From the NCBI RefSeq assembly GCF_008831285.2, contig NC_045142.1, positions 25,061,876 to 25,125,875 of the forward strand: a DNA stretch of 64,000 bases, given 5' to 3'. The position numbers and the translations under genes are program-made. The notes beneath the pieces were generated by a model. The model saw nothing but the letters and a program-made list of their open reading frames with translations. It searched no databases and was not told where the DNA came from. This DNA is from Nymphaea colorata (Eukaryota; Streptophyta; Magnoliopsida; Nymphaeales; Nymphaeaceae). Below, piece after piece: positions 34,485 to 47,629 of this stretch (within the stretch, counting starts at the first letter, position 1; each line of letters opens with the position of its first letter).

Positions 34485-34648
34485 CTAAACAGAGAAAAGA
34501 TTCACTCAATTGATCAGCACTTGTTCAGTTAAATGTTGCACAACTATGCAAAAAAACAGGGAAAAGCAAAAAATTATTTCCCAAGCAAACAAAGCTCAAC
34601 ATAAGCTGAAAGCTCAAATGTGGTTGCAAATACCAAACTAATCAAAAT

Positions 34649-34988
34649 CATAGTCACAAATATCGTTTACCGGTTTTAAACTGCAAGGTTTTTCTCGGGT
34701 ATAATACAGATTGTTTTTCTCAAAAAATCTCGGCTGTGAAAATTTTAAAATGTGGTAGTGAACATGTAAAAGAAATGCGAAAAATGCAAAAAATAAAAAT
34801 AAAAATATGTTAAAATGCAAAAAAAATGAAAAGCATCCAAAATGAAAAGATGTTAAAAAAAAATGTTTTAGGTTCTTTTTTTTCATTTTTGAGTTTTTTC
34901 CAAGAAAATATTTTTTCGCTCTTTGGCAGACTTATTTTTTGCACTTTAGCATGTTTTTTTTGAATAGAACGTGTTATTTGTGACTATG
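34649..34988. mobile_element. MITE with CATAGTCACAAATA ends (family copy 3 of 3)
   Basis: The left end CATAGTCACAAATA is exactly inverted at the right end (TATTTGTGACTATG). 340 bp, AT-rich, non-coding, with A-rich left and T-rich right halves as in the copies at 25.31 and 30.59 kb. It lies immediately upstream of the first surviving RRP41 exon, where the missing N-terminal exons would be expected. Confidence 0.82.
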
Positions 34989-36950
34989 CATCCACTTGAC
35001 TAATTGGAACCCAAATAAGATGTTTCAAGGCATGCAAACAGAGTGGCACATGCTAACAGAGATGTTGCACATTTCAAGTCCATCAAATCAATCCCGATGA
35101 AGAGCACATTTCAATTGTAAGAATCTTTCATGGTGCTTCGGAGGATGAAATCGCCCAACTCTGATGGTAAATTTTCTTTAAAATTTCCAAGTATATATGC
35201 ACAATGTTTCGGTCTGTTGGTCTTTTCTTTTGTTGGTTGTGGAAAAAAAAGGAGCAGCAGAGACCACCCCGGTGGATAGTCAGATTGTAGAGAACAAGCT
35301 GGCTGAAGTTCTTCGTATTCATATATGATGGTTTAGATTAAAGAAGCCCAAAAAATGAGCTTTTCTTTGTTTCTTTCTTATATCTTACGGGTATCCTTAT
35401 GGGTTTGGATGGGGATCATGCTGGAGAGAGATAAAGAGATTACATGATGGCCGACTTATCGTGGAGTAGGATTAGCCGCTGTGCAAATCACTGCCAGAAG
35501 ATGGATAATTGTCTCTAGTTCCGGTTGTTGTCAATTTGGTCGTTGTGACTACTGTTGGCTTCACATTTTTAGATACCCCTTATTTCAGTCTCTGTCAATG
35601 ATGTATATTCTGAGTGTGGCATCTTCTGGCAAATCATTTCAAATCTCTCGAACTACCTCAGAAGACGCAGGTCTGTTTCATCACCACAGCATCTGATGGC
35701 TAACCCTGCAAATTGTTCAAGACGTGCAAATGGATATGAACCTGTTTTGACTATCTGCAACAGTTAGAAGGTTTCCAGCTTGGTAAGCTCTCTTTACCTG
35801 CAGCAAATGCCTGCTCAGTCAGTGAAACAATTTCTCTTTTACTTTCAGATGGAGTTGTGCAATTTAGGCTAGATTTCGGAAACAAAGTTTTGTGGTTTGT
35901 TTTATTCCCTTAAGAGGTTGAACTGTGGCTCGGTCATGCAATGCCTTCAGAGTCATAACCAAGTTGGGCTTCCTCTGACTCTTCATCCTCTATCCTCTGC
36001 AAGAAACTGTGGACAATGTGTTGGCTCACGACATGCTAAAGTAACAACGACTTGAGCTATGCGTTCTGGAATTGAAGATGGGACTGCACGATTGGTGTGG
36101 TGTTCCACACAAGGTTATTTATTCAGTCCACACAAGAGACTAGAACCTCGATCGTTTGCTTGGTTGGCAAATGAGGTCTATTTCCTTTAAGTACAGGCAC
36201 TTCCGAAAGGTGGTAAGAGAACTTCTGGGCAGCAATTCTCCAAACATGGTAGGTGCTAAAAGAAAAGTTAGATTGAAGCAGCCCGGTTTTGGACATATAG
36301 ATCCTCTATTTCTTGAGTTCTCTGGCAAATCCAAGTTATTTGGTAAAGCTTGGCTCTCTGTCAAGGATGTTCTAGGCAGTGAGGACTCTTTAATGAGTAT
36401 CTTTGGCCGGTTAAGACATTCCTACTGACACTGATAGAAAGGAGAAATAAAATTTGGCACAATGTGTTAATAATGTTAAGAGTCAAAGGTGTACCTGCTC
36501 CTTGGATGAGCAACGGCTACCCAACAGCATTTTTTACACTCTACATTGCCCAAAACGTCTTTTAACTCTTTAACTGACTTAGAAACTTGGGTTCCACATG
36601 GTTTCCTAGTACACCTCATTTATTTTTTGAATGCCCAGATGCAAGCATTCCATTTCCTTTGATGCCCCTTCGATGGCTATGGATGTAACACTTAACTGGC
36701 TAACTGGCGGATAAAGCAAATGACCAAGGTCTCACGATGAGCCAGAACATGAAGCTCAATCACCGTCTCTCTCTCATGTTTTCTCTCTGTCTCTCATTCC
36801 TGCTATCTCTGTCTGATGTGCTTCTTCTTTTAGTTAATATTCTTGGTTAATACTTTGGCATTTTGTTCTGTTAATTATCTTCCGTTTGATTTTTCATTTT
36901 GACCCATTGTTGAATGAGGAAACCAGAACTCCTCGTTTTGGCCTCATATA
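34989..36950. other. Unassigned DNA with a weakly coding-like stretch
   Basis: Plus-strand frames at 35481-35696 and 36156-36428 (90 codons, containing FGHIDPLFLEFSGKSKLFG) are the longest here. Around 36.6 kb a frame reads TPHLFFECPDASIPF, faintly like the zinc-finger region after LINE reverse transcriptases, but no reverse-transcriptase motif is visible. I do not assign a gene. Confidence 0.25.
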
Positions 36951-37985
36951 TAATATAATATTACATGTATATATTATATACGTATGCATAACGTATATAT
37001 GTAATATTATGTGTTATGTACGCATATATATGACATTTTACATACATTAACAAAATTTTATAATATAACATTACATGCTACATAACAGATATGTTATAGA
37101 CATATATTGATATCTATTATATTACATAAGATATACGTAATGTAGTATATTATATATATGTTATATACATATATAAAACGATTATATTATATATAACTAT
37201 TATATAATTATACAATATAGATGCTATATATGTATATATAACTATTATATTATATGTAGGTAATAGTAGTATATTATATATGTGCACTACATATTATATG
37301 TATAGTATGTTACTGTATATTATATATACATATATATATATACATAATACGTATATATGTAATGTGTATATAACATGATACGTATATATGCATACAGTAC
37401 ATTATACTCTTCGTATATGTACGTATATATATAACATGTTACATACATGTATAAATTTTGTAATACAGCGTAACATATAACATTACATATTACAAAACAT
37501 GTATTTATATTATACATATATATACTATATATGATCTAATATAAATATTATAATGTATACATCTTATATGTATATAACATACACATATGTCTATGGAGAT
37601 ATGTATATACATATATGTCACATAGCAATGTGTAATATGTAATATAATGTGTTGTAATGTACATATCCTATACAACATATATATTGTATAATATATACCT
37701 ACAACCTACATAGTTGTGATTAAGATATATATGTTATAACATATTATATGTTACAACATATAACATAAAGTTATAAGTATATAACGTATAACACATATAT
37801 TATTGTAACATATATGTATGTATACATATATATGTTATATATATATAACGTATACAAATATAACATTAACTGTAATGTATATTATTATGTATACAACGTA
37901 GTCTACATAATATGAATTATTGTATGTATATACATGTATTAAAATATATGATATATGTAATAATACATGTATAATTTGTGCATAC
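36950..37985. repeat. 1-kb AT-rich imperfect palindromic tract
   Basis: Almost entirely made of TATAT, GTAATAT, ACATATAT and their complements (for example TATATGTTATATAC), with very little G or C and no long pure TA run. Built from self-complementary words, it should form many hairpins. It is not a simple dinucleotide repeat. Confidence 0.85.
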
Positions 37986-38229
37986 TATGTGGAACCCTCA
38001 CGGTAAACAAACACCGGACCACATTTTTACCACATTTTTACCACGGTACAAAAAAACTTGAAAGCATTTTTTAATCGCCATCTGATCTACTGAACCCATC
38101 CAAAGACCAGAGGGACAGAGACAAGAAAGCTAATATATTTCAAGAATAAAAAATACATTGAATAATTAAAATTAAGTAAAAACGTTTAAATATTAAAATT
38201 TGCTTTGCAGCACCATGGAATAAACACAC

Positions 38230-39210
38230 AAACTAAAAAGAAATATAATGATGAACGCGGGCTTGCCGATTTCATGCTGCAACCCCCTCTTTCCGCCACG
38301 TCGACGTGGGAGTGTCCCTGTATCTCCATTCACGTACGCAGAGCGAGAGGGAGAGAGAATGCTTTTTCTTGTGGGGTGTCGTTCTTGTTTATCTTTGTCC
38401 TCCATGAACATGAATCTGTGTTTATCTTTGTTCTCCATGCACAGATGTTTATCTCCTTCATGCAATGCAAGAAAGTTTGATCACGGTGCGCACAAGAAAG
38501 AAAGAAAGATTTGCACGCGGTGGGTGCCGGCTTTTCTTGTTTATGTTTGTGAAAACATTTAGCGGATCCCTTCGTTTGAAGATGAAAAAGATCATTGAAG
38601 ATGAAAGGTCGGGCCGGAGCAGGAGCGTTACCCTCAGGGAGATACGGCGAGGCCGAATCATGGAGAGGAGGAGAAAAGGGTGAAGAAAGGTACCGGGTCG
38701 GCGTTGAAACCACTCTTTTCGTCCCTGATCAAAGCTTGGATTCCGGACTGAAGGCGGCGGCGGCACCCGCGGTTCTGAAACCAGTAAAACACGTTTGCAT
38801 CACCAATTGACACACACACCAGAGAGAGAGAGAGAGAGAGGGAGGGAGAAGGTTGCTGTCGCAGCATCCCTCGCCCTTCTTTTGGTGGCTGATGATCCAT
38901 GGGCACGCCATTCCCCCTCTCTATCTCTTCCCCCTCTTTATCTCTCTGTGTGTGTCTCTTTCTCTCTCTCTCTGCCTTCCATTGTCATTTTCAGGCTCAG
39001 CGATCCAACTCTGGAACTTCTGCAATCGATCGTCGTTTATGGATACGTCCCGCGTCAAAGCCTGCCAAGGAGAAGCTGCGCGTCCCTGATTTACCTTTCT
39101 CTTGCGATTTTTCCTTCTCGCAAGCTTCCTCTCGATATGTTGCCTCTTCCTCTTCCCCTTGTAATGTTGCTAGTTCCGAATTGTAATGTTGCTAGTTCCG
39201 AATCTGCAAG
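38230..39210. other. GC/CT-rich island resembling a plant promoter and leader, no gene attached
   Basis: GC-rich relative to the flanks, with (GA)n at about 38820-38842 and (CT)-rich leader-like sequence (38925-38980). A short frame from ATG at about 39039 encodes MDTSRVKACQGEAARP before TGA. A 24-bp direct repeat (TTGTAATGTTGCTAGTTCCGAA) is found at 39160-39205, followed by a good donor (GCAAG|GTAATTT, about 39210). No downstream coding exon on the plus strand was found within reach. It may be a promoter and first exon of a gene whose body is lost, or of a non-coding RNA. Confidence 0.35.
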
Positions 39211-39241
39211 GTAATTTTTTTTTTCTTTCTTTTTATTTCTT

Positions 39242-40370
39242 TTGTTCCTATTCTACATGTCTTCGCCGGGGTGCACGGTAATGTTTTCTTTTTTTTGCAA
39301 GCCACTCTTCAGTTATTGTTGCAGAACAGTACTAGTGCCTGTGCCAACACGTGGAGATTTTAGTGGTTCTCCCCCCAAAAATTCATCCGTCTTCTCAGCT
39401 AGCCTGCCCCTTGAATGTGTGTGCATGTCTCGGCATCAATTTTGTGTTCATCAAAATACCGTCCGTAATCAAATTAATGAAGAAAAGTTAATATGCCAAC
39501 GAGGGCTGAATGGGCCTGACACACCGATAAAAATAAAAATAAAAATGGTGTATAGTCTGGCCTCTCTTGGTGCGTTAAATTCTGCATTAATTACCTTCTT
39601 TAAAAGAATGAAAAACCTTAAGTATCCAAGGAAGCACATCTCGTAGAAGGCATCTGCAATCTACTCATAATTGGAGATGAGCAAACTGACATTCGTTCGT
39701 CCTTTGCCTATTGAAAAATCTAGTTCAAATTAAAGAACTCTTAGGAGATCTATTGGAACCATTTGGAAGCCTAATAGATCAATGGAACAACAGGCTGACT
39801 GACAAACCAGGAACCGTGCCGTCAACATGTGGCAGTGTACTGTCAATGTCTTGAAGGCTCAACATGATGACAGGATCTGTATTCAGTTTGTTGTGTATGT
39901 CTTGGATATGCAACAAGGATCTCATCCCCATGTAAATTTTCAAATTTCCCAGTTGAACCAGAATTTAGTACCAACATCTAGAACCACGTCCTCACCTGAA
40001 TCTGAAATAAGTAGATTGGACATGGGAAAGCCTGAGTTAAATACCAGTCTAAGCCATTCATATTCCTAGGATTCAGTCAGTCTGGACTTGCGTTTTACTC
40101 CACTTATATTAGGCAAGGACCCAGGTCCAGTGAGACCGAACAATTGAAGGCGCATCCTCACTCAGTTAAAGGCCATGTAGATCAAAATTAGCTTTCACAT
40201 TTACATTTTCACATTTACATCAAACAAGTCTGTACTTAAATGTATCTCAAAGCCATGACTCTATTTATTCCCTTTTCCGTCTCTGATAATGGACCAACTG
40301 ATAAATAAGAGATTGTAAAATCAAAACCTGGATGTTGTGAATTAACTAGCAGATGTAACAATATACGCAC
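39242..40370. other. No gene recognised
   Basis: The longest frame is 39827-40069 (80 codons, plus), without recognisable motifs. The sequence may be intronic to a transcript starting in the island at 38.2-39.2 kb. Confidence 0.3.
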
Positions 40371-40457
40371 CTTGAAGTCCTGCTGTCAAAGATGAACCCA
40401 GGCCGGAAGTGCATATAAATGGGGAATTTCTCCTCATCTACATTTTCTGCCATAGAC
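40371..40457 (-). other. Orphan 87-bp exon-like segment, unknown protein
   Basis: A strong acceptor (TATGAAAG|GTC) and donor (TCAAG|GTGCGT) bracket an open frame containing MAENVDEEKFPIYMHF followed by RPGFIFDSRTS. Only this frame is open. Codon use looks genuine, but I do not recognise the protein and found no convincing neighbouring exons. It could be an exon of a gene starting in the 43.6-44.1 kb island or a captured gene fragment. Confidence 0.3.
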
Positions 40458-40459
40458 CT

Positions 40460-43400
40460 TTCATACTAAAAATCATAATAGGTGGGGCAACAAAAGAGGA
40501 GTACCTTGAAAGAGCCATGAATTACCCACTGAACACTAGTGGAAGACTGCATGTCAGCAGGCCCCACAAACCAATGTAGTTCACAGCCCACAAAATGGAC
40601 AAAGTTCACCTAAGAGCTATTTCTACAACCAGCTAACGGACAAGTGAACAAATGATGACCACCAAAACGAGGAAAATAGAAAGCTCAAGAAGACATAAAT
40701 CATTAACAGCTCAAGAAGACATAGATCATTAAATATTACCTCTGAAGAAGGACAACAAGATTATCAGCAAGATGAGAAACAACAGTGCAAAACACACCTC
40801 CGAAGCTACAACAGTTCAGTCGCGCCCAAGCCCAAAACAACGACAATCCCCCCCCTCCCCAACCCTTGCCAGGTTATGCAAAACCAGGTTTTTCATGAAA
40901 CTAGTGCACAGTCAAACATCCTGAAGAGGATGTTTTGAAAACAATTTCTCCTAATGACCATTGATATCAGCGTGCGACACAACCATCAGACCCATGAACT
41001 TTTTCAGATTTTATTTATCAAAAAATCAAGTAAAGGCATTGAAAAGTGAAAACCAATCAACTAAGTCAACAAGGCTCCTAAACAACCCATGCCACAATGA
41101 AAGTGAGAACTAAACACGACAAGGCAAACACTATGTTAAAAACCACTAAAGGAGAAAAAAGAAAAAGAATGAACTACTATAAAATCTAACCAACAATTGC
41201 CAACTCAACAAAACTAAAAGTAAACCAGAATATGATCCTATTTGAAAACAAATCAAACCAATAACCTTTACCTATGCTGGATACTTAAAATACCTATCTA
41301 AGAAACAAGAGTAGTCAACTTTTACAAAAACGTCAGTGTTCAAATCAACCAATGCTTTTGAAAAAAAACACCCTAAGTCTAGGTTATGCAGACTGAAGAC
41401 ATTCATTAAGAAGGAATAATAGGTCAAGTTTCATATCTGGTCCCAAATGGTCTACCTCTCTTGAGACAAAGGACAGAATAGAGAATTTGCCACACTCAAC
41501 ATGACGGACTAGGTTTGACCGGTTTCTTCTATTCCATGTATGGAATTAGCAGTTTGGTAATAAAATGACCAAATATCTTTCAAGACCAAAGGATGATTGG
41601 TTACATCCTCATATCCCTAGGAAGCCTGAAAACATGACAAGAGATGTCAAGTTTTTATTTTGAAATAGTTCAAAAATGATTAATTTAACTCATAAGCTTG
41701 AGTGCTTGTGTTGTGCAAACAGTATGGCCTTCATTTACACATAGTACCGTACAAGCATCGGGTTTCATTTCGCATCAATGTTGCCGATGCACTAGAAGGG
41801 ATGCCTTTCAATTTCCAGAATATGAACATAAAGGAATCATCCTCAACCTCTTAGATAATAAAAAAAAGGAGCTGATATTGAACCGAGAATCACACATCCA
41901 CGAAAGATTGTCACATTCAATCCTTAAGAATTCAGCCTTCATATCTTTCATCTCTTGACAGGCACCTTTTGCTTCTTTTTTCATTTCCTTATTTCTTTTG
42001 CATTTTTGATTTTTTTTTTCTTGCCTTTGATTTTTTTTAGGCCGACCTTCACCTTTGAGGGAATACCTCACCACCCAAAAGGCTACTACGAAGCTCCACC
42101 GCTTTGGTAGTTATGTGTAGTTTTGTCACGTCTCCAACCCGCTTCACCTTACGGGTTTTCGATATGCCAAAAGTTCATAAGTCGTCATCTTCGCGGAATA
42201 GACATAAATCACCTATATGTCAACCCGGTACTCTTGATTACTGACTCAGAAGAACGACTACACAAGCCCCGAGCCCATCTCTCAACTCTCATTTTGCTAC
42301 CTGCCAAGATCTTACAGAGCATTATGGCTTCTCTCTTAGGATATTTTCACGTTAAATCCTTTTAGATGCTTAATCATCAGAGTCAATAGCATTTCCTAAT
42401 CTTAATTTTCTCAGCATCATAGGATTTTCCCTTACTGCTCATATCCAAATTTTTTTCAGGTTTCCTCTTCTATCGATTGGCAACAGAAACTTGAAATTCT
42501 CCTTTTATTCAGGAAAGTACTACGAATAAAGCAAAGGCATTATCATTGTGTGAGAAAACACTTTTAAAACGTTTTTACACAGAATTGAAGGTTTTCTCTT
42601 TTATCAGAGTTCTTGACATCAAATGCTATGTCACCAGGAGGAAGGAATTTTACTCCCTAAAGAGAAGGCTCTAAAATTTTGTGGGCTGATATTAGTGATA
42701 CTAGAGAAACTTCAGACCAAAAATCAGACCCAAATTCAGATAAAACAAGGGCAGACTTTTCCAATTACGATAGGTTCACAAACCCAGGTTAAGAAGACAT
42801 TATATTGTAAAGAGATGATACCAAAACTAAGCGCTAGCTCTACAGAAAAATAGAGGATTTCAAAAGACCAAAATTTACAATTTTTTTAACAATTCAGAAC
42901 AGTTTCTGTAAAAAAAAAAAAGAAAAAAAAAAAAAAGTTCTAAAAAACAATTTTTCCTATTGACATGAAGATCTGTAAAAATCACATCAAACTATACTTA
43001 CATGCAAGAAGATAAAAAACATAAAACATTTATACTTCATTATGCTTGCAACCAAGATGAACATATAACACAAGCACACATTGCATGAATGACACAAATA
43101 ACAAGAAAAACAAATCTAAAGTATGCTGATAAAGAATACATAGAACAATAATTTGGATACAAGTATCTTATAAAGTGCTTCACATGCCAAACTTTACAGC
43201 TACAGGTGAAAAATCAAGGTTTTGATACTGACTTGTATATAGCTGTAAGAAAACATAGAACAACAATTTGGATGTACGTACCTGAAGTTAGCACGTCACA
43301 AGCCAGAGAACATTGAGGACAATCAAATAACAGTTAACAAAGAACAACCACTCATTGTGCACAATTATTGTAGACAATAAAATTAGCACACTCCTGAACA

Positions 43401-43555
43401 GTTGATTTTTCCCATGCCTCTACAATTACCATCGACTAATAACTTCAGATTATGAATAATCTCTGATCATCACCCATTGGAAACTAAATTGTACGTGGAC
43501 AAATAAATAGTAAGAACAATGAGATTGAAGATTAAAATTCAAATTCGAACCAAGA
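40460..43555. other. Long non-coding stretch
   Basis: A-rich on the plus strand, with poly-pyrimidine at 41.98-42.04 kb and A-tracts near 42.91 kb. Short frames such as 41698-41958 and 42623-42853 have no recognisable motifs. It could be a large intron of a minus-strand transcript or decayed transposon DNA. Confidence 0.35.
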
Positions 43556-43779
43556 ATCTGACAACAGAAAATCATGGTTCCGCTGATGTGAACACTCGCA
43601 TCAAATCGTGGCTCCAGTCCGGTGACATAGACGGCGAGAGGCCGAAGCCGGCGAGCTGCAAGGATGAATCCATGAGCATACCGCCTGAATCAGGCGTCTT
43701 TGCCTCCTGAAAGACCACGAAGCCACCGCTGGGGACCGAGTTCGAGTGGTTGTCCACCGACTCCTCGCCGGACTGGCAG

Positions 43780-43834
<55 letters not shown>

Positions 43835-44065
43835 AGAGATCTGGCGGAGGGTTTCAACTGGCGAAACCCAAAACCAGAGAGGTCGCCGGCCAAGGGTTTC
43901 AACCGGTGAAACCCTCTGCCGGCAAGGGAGAAAGAGAGTTACCAGTGGAGAAAGGGCCGAAGGTGCATCCAGAGGATCTTAACGACGCCGACCGATCCAC
44001 CAGCAAGAGAAAGAGGAAGAGGGAAAGGGGGAGAAGCAGAAAGAGGAAAGCCCGCCCAGAGTGAA
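43556..44065 (-). other. GC-rich island with (GA)n, leader- or first-exon-like on the minus strand
   Basis: Read on the minus strand, a (CT)n run (43783-43830) is followed by a pyrimidine-AG site (CTTCCCTGCCAG) and a GC-rich open stretch containing DNHSNSVPSGGFVVFQE and SPSMSPDWSHDLM, ending at TGA near 43572. There is no ATG before the first of these motifs, so it may be an internal exon. GAAACCC(T/A)C-type repeats (GGTTTCAACTGGCGAAACCC) occur at 43850-43920. No family recognised. Confidence 0.3.
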
Positions 44066-45387
44066 ACGGTATTACCACCACCAACGGCTAGGGACTCGAG
44101 GCCCATCCTTATTATTAACCGTAATAGCCTAAGAATGATCCTTCAGTTCATCCTAACCTAAAAAATCAAAGTTAAATCATTTATGTAATGCGATGATTTT
44201 GAAGGCGATGAATTTGCTCGATTGAGTGCTTTCTAAGTCCAGCATTTAAACCTCAACACCATCCTTTATGGGCAATTTAATACCATTTGTTTAATAAGAG
44301 GTGTCTCGTTGATCTATTCATCTGACAAGCGCACTTTAGCTTAAAAACAAAAAGAAATATTTATGAATCTGAAAGAGGTAACATATTGACATAAGAAAAA
44401 GCGACGCCCACCCCGATCAATTCTTTCTGTGCATAAAGGAGAAAGATAAACAAGAAAAGCTACACTACATATGTCATATAACACAACAAACTATATGTAC
44501 GTATAATGTGCAATATATATGTTTACTTATATATGTTATATGTATATATATGTAATAACTTTATGTCAAATACATAGTAACACACCCAGATTATGGTGAT
44601 CTATTTGTTCCTGTTTGTTTTTTGATGAACGAATTGATTGGGAATACATATGAGAGCATGAAATATAATGCATCAAACACCATGAAGCAAAACTCGTGGA
44701 GCACACTATAACATACTGTGACGATGAGCATGTGTATAGCCAAACTTCATGCTGTCAAGATAGGATCCCCGCCCCCTACAAGCATTCGTCCTTTGTGTTC
44801 AGACCAAAGATGTAAATCTAATTACCAAGTCAATATATGCTACCATGGCCTAGAGATGCACCTTCAATCTCCCGCAGAGCACTATCACTAGTTTCAAGTT
44901 GGACTATGGAATGAACTATCCTCTTTCCATGAATAAAAATATCATGCAAGCCGGAATGGAGATCTCAAACGACGGTTTTCTACAAGGGGTATCCAACAAT
45001 TCGAGGTTTTCTACAAGGGGTATCCAACAATTCGAGAGTTTTTGCAAAATCAAAAATACAAAGAGAGAAAATCCTGGAATGGCATATTCTCAAAATATCT
45101 AGAATAGCATGCCCACAGGCAATCTCAATTACAGTTGCAACCAACGAGGTCACTATGCCTACCTCCGGTACTTGCAACCATCAAGAATTTCTTTGAGGAG
45201 ATGTCATCCCCCAACAGGGAGGGATTCTGCAGGAAAGATGATGATGATGACTTTTCCTAAAACAGAAATAGGAGAAAAAGCAAACTATGTTCTCAATGGA
45301 GACTGACCACAAAAAATGGTCTATACTACTACCACGACAGATGAAGTTTAGAACGGTCTGCCCAAGTTCAAAGTAGATGTAAGATAT

Positions 45388-46077
45388 TTGCTCCTACACT
45401 CAGCCGAGTCATCAAAAACACAGGATGACAATACCAGGCAACTCAACTATCTTATCCATTGGAGCACGTATGCAGACAAACACTTCAAAAGGATTGAAGA
45501 ACAACTCCAAGCCATCCATAATAACATGGAAACTATCAAGTCCCTCCTAGATGTGGTGAGAAAAAAGTTTAAGGCACAAGAAAAAGAAGCCTTAAATGCA
45601 CACTCCAAAAACCTGTCGATCAAAGAGATTAGCCCCTACTCTTTCAATAGTCGACCAAAACCCCTCTCATATAAATTTTTTTATCTTATGCCCAATTGTA
45701 GTGATGTTGAGGATTCTAAAGGTTACATGAGGATGTTCCATTATCGGCAACAAAATCGGCTGCCAGAAGTAAAAAAGCATGTTAGCTCCCTAGGATCAAA
45801 AATACCAATTTTGAATATCGATACATGTCCAGCCACAAAAGTCACTGAAGCAATCCGACTGTGGGTCCAACACCTGTATGTGGTGGTTACTCAGAAAAGG
45901 ATGTCTCGAGAACAAGCATGGAGAATATTACCATTCACCTTTTTAGGACTGGTGGAAATTTCTACTAGATTCATAAAAACAAGAGATCATGCAAGAAGAC
46001 CTAGCAGTGTTGGGAAACCAAATAATTTTGGAGTTTCAGCCCAACCAACTAGCACACCAGTCATCAAACTGGCTTAG
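45388..46077 (+). pseudogene. Caulimovirid coat-protein-like region (remnant)
   Basis: A 229-codon open stretch ending at TAG (46075-46077). The same frame continues coding-like beyond the stop to about 46.25 kb, so the stop is a lesion. Features: a predicted coiled coil near the start (HFKRIEEQLQAIHNNMETI) and a downstream segment resembling the conserved coat-protein core (ASLPESLGNIVLDEL, beyond the stop). It lies upstream of a zinc knuckle, as in caulimovirid coat proteins. Not functional as it stands. Confidence 0.55.
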
Positions 46078-46473
46078 CAGTACGCTGAAGACTATCTCAA
46101 TGAAGCAAATCACCTTGGAGCACATGCACTACCAACAATTGGTATGTTTTTTCTTGCTTCTTTGCCAGAATCACTTGGCAATATAGTCTTGGATGAATTA
46201 TCTCACAAAAATGTACTGGTAAAAAGTTTAACTCTCGTAGATCTGTAACAGATAGTCCCATAAGAAATCAAAAGTTGTGTTACAGAACGGGCAAAAAATG
46301 AATTGCCGAAAGTCATAAAAAATATCTATAGTCAAATCGATGGCACATAAGAACATAATCTGCCAAGAAGATTCAAGCCAAGGTTCAGAAGAACCAAAAC
46401 AAAAAAGCAGTTCAAGAGTTCAAGACCTATAGATTCTTCAAGAGAAGAAGAAATAATGACAAAAAAAGATGAT

Positions 46474-46520
46474 ACGTGTTTTTCTAGCCAAAAGAAGGGC
46501 CATTATGCCAACAAATGCCC
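46474..46520 (+). pseudogene. Degenerate zinc knuckle of the viral coat protein
   Basis: The segment CFSSQKKGHYANKC has the spacing of a CCHC knuckle, but the second Cys position is Ser. It is preceded by a Lys/Arg-rich stretch, as in caulimovirid nucleic-acid-binding domains. Confidence 0.65.
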
Positions 46521-46688
46521 TAGCAGAGCCCCTAGACAAATCAAGATGATGCCAACAACACACCTACCTACCGACCATCGTTAGCATTTTAAAACGTCTT
46601 TAGTAGAGGAGAGCGAATCTGCGTGGTGTCGAAAAAGAAAGAAGAAGACGTAACAGTGCAAATACGAGTCCATGTGTAGAAGTAAATT

Positions 46689-47135
46689 TTGCAACAATTT
46701 CACATCAACTACTATGAAATCATTCATAGTGAAAGTAGTGAAAAGACCATAGACTCGAAAGAATCACAATTTCGTGAATTAGATTCCGAAATACAGAAAA
46801 TCTATTCTGATGATGAAGTCCCAATAGCCCCAAGATACCAAGAAAGGTGGGCAGCCTTAGAAAAAGTAGCAAAGGCCATAGAAGAAAAAGGTACAACTCC
46901 TATTACCTTTTAGAATTTCACACCAAAAGATAGTCTTAAAAATTTGGAGATAAGGCAAATAAAAAAGATGTCACTTTCTAACATTTTCATGATTATCCCA
47001 ATGCAAATTGCTACAGATAAAAGGGAAAAATGGAAAAAAAGACAAGCCTTCATTGATATAGGTGCATACATGAATTTTTGCAAAAAAGAAATAATAGCAA
47101 ATAGTTATATTATCATAAAGGCACCAAAGTAGAAA
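46689..47135 (+). pseudogene. Protease-region remnant of the caulimovirid
   Basis: An acidic linker (46689-46913, containing DDEVPIAPRYQERW) leads to a segment reading DIGAYMNFCKKEI (47056-47095), the position of the aspartic-protease active site. The middle residue of the Asp-(Thr/Ser)-Gly triad reads Ile. Frames change between the two parts. Confidence 0.55.
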
Positions 47136-47629
47136 CAATGAACGGAGAAAGAAGGCCACACAATTTTGCCTTAAATGTAACTGTAAAAATAGGATAAAAA
47201 ATGATCAGTGCAAACTTTATACATATCGATAATGTCGGGCATGACATCAGGCGTGGATCAATCACAATTGATCAAATTGGTCATACATTATCTGTAGAGA
47301 CTGTATTCTCTTCAAAATAAGAAAAGAACAACAGGTAGTCCCACGTCTGTCTGCCTCTTTCAAAAGAATGCAAAACAAAAGAAGACAAAAAGAAGCTATG
47401 ACAAAGGAAATGACTACTTCAAATCATGAAACAAGAACTGGAATTTGAAGAGAAAGCAAAGAGAATCAAGGCTATTAAAGCCATGAAATCTACTACCAGG
47501 ACAGAAAATATATTGTCTTCTTGAATTCACACATGTCGTGGATTTACTGAAATCATGTTGTGTAGAACATCCTTTATAATTTTGGAATAAAGATTCACCA
47601 ACAACACACATACTTACTGTGCACAACCT

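Noticed and set aside
36156..36720. LINE reverse-transcriptase tail
   Set aside because: Only one short cysteine-containing stretch (HLFFECP) is suggestive, and no polymerase or endonuclease motif is visible.
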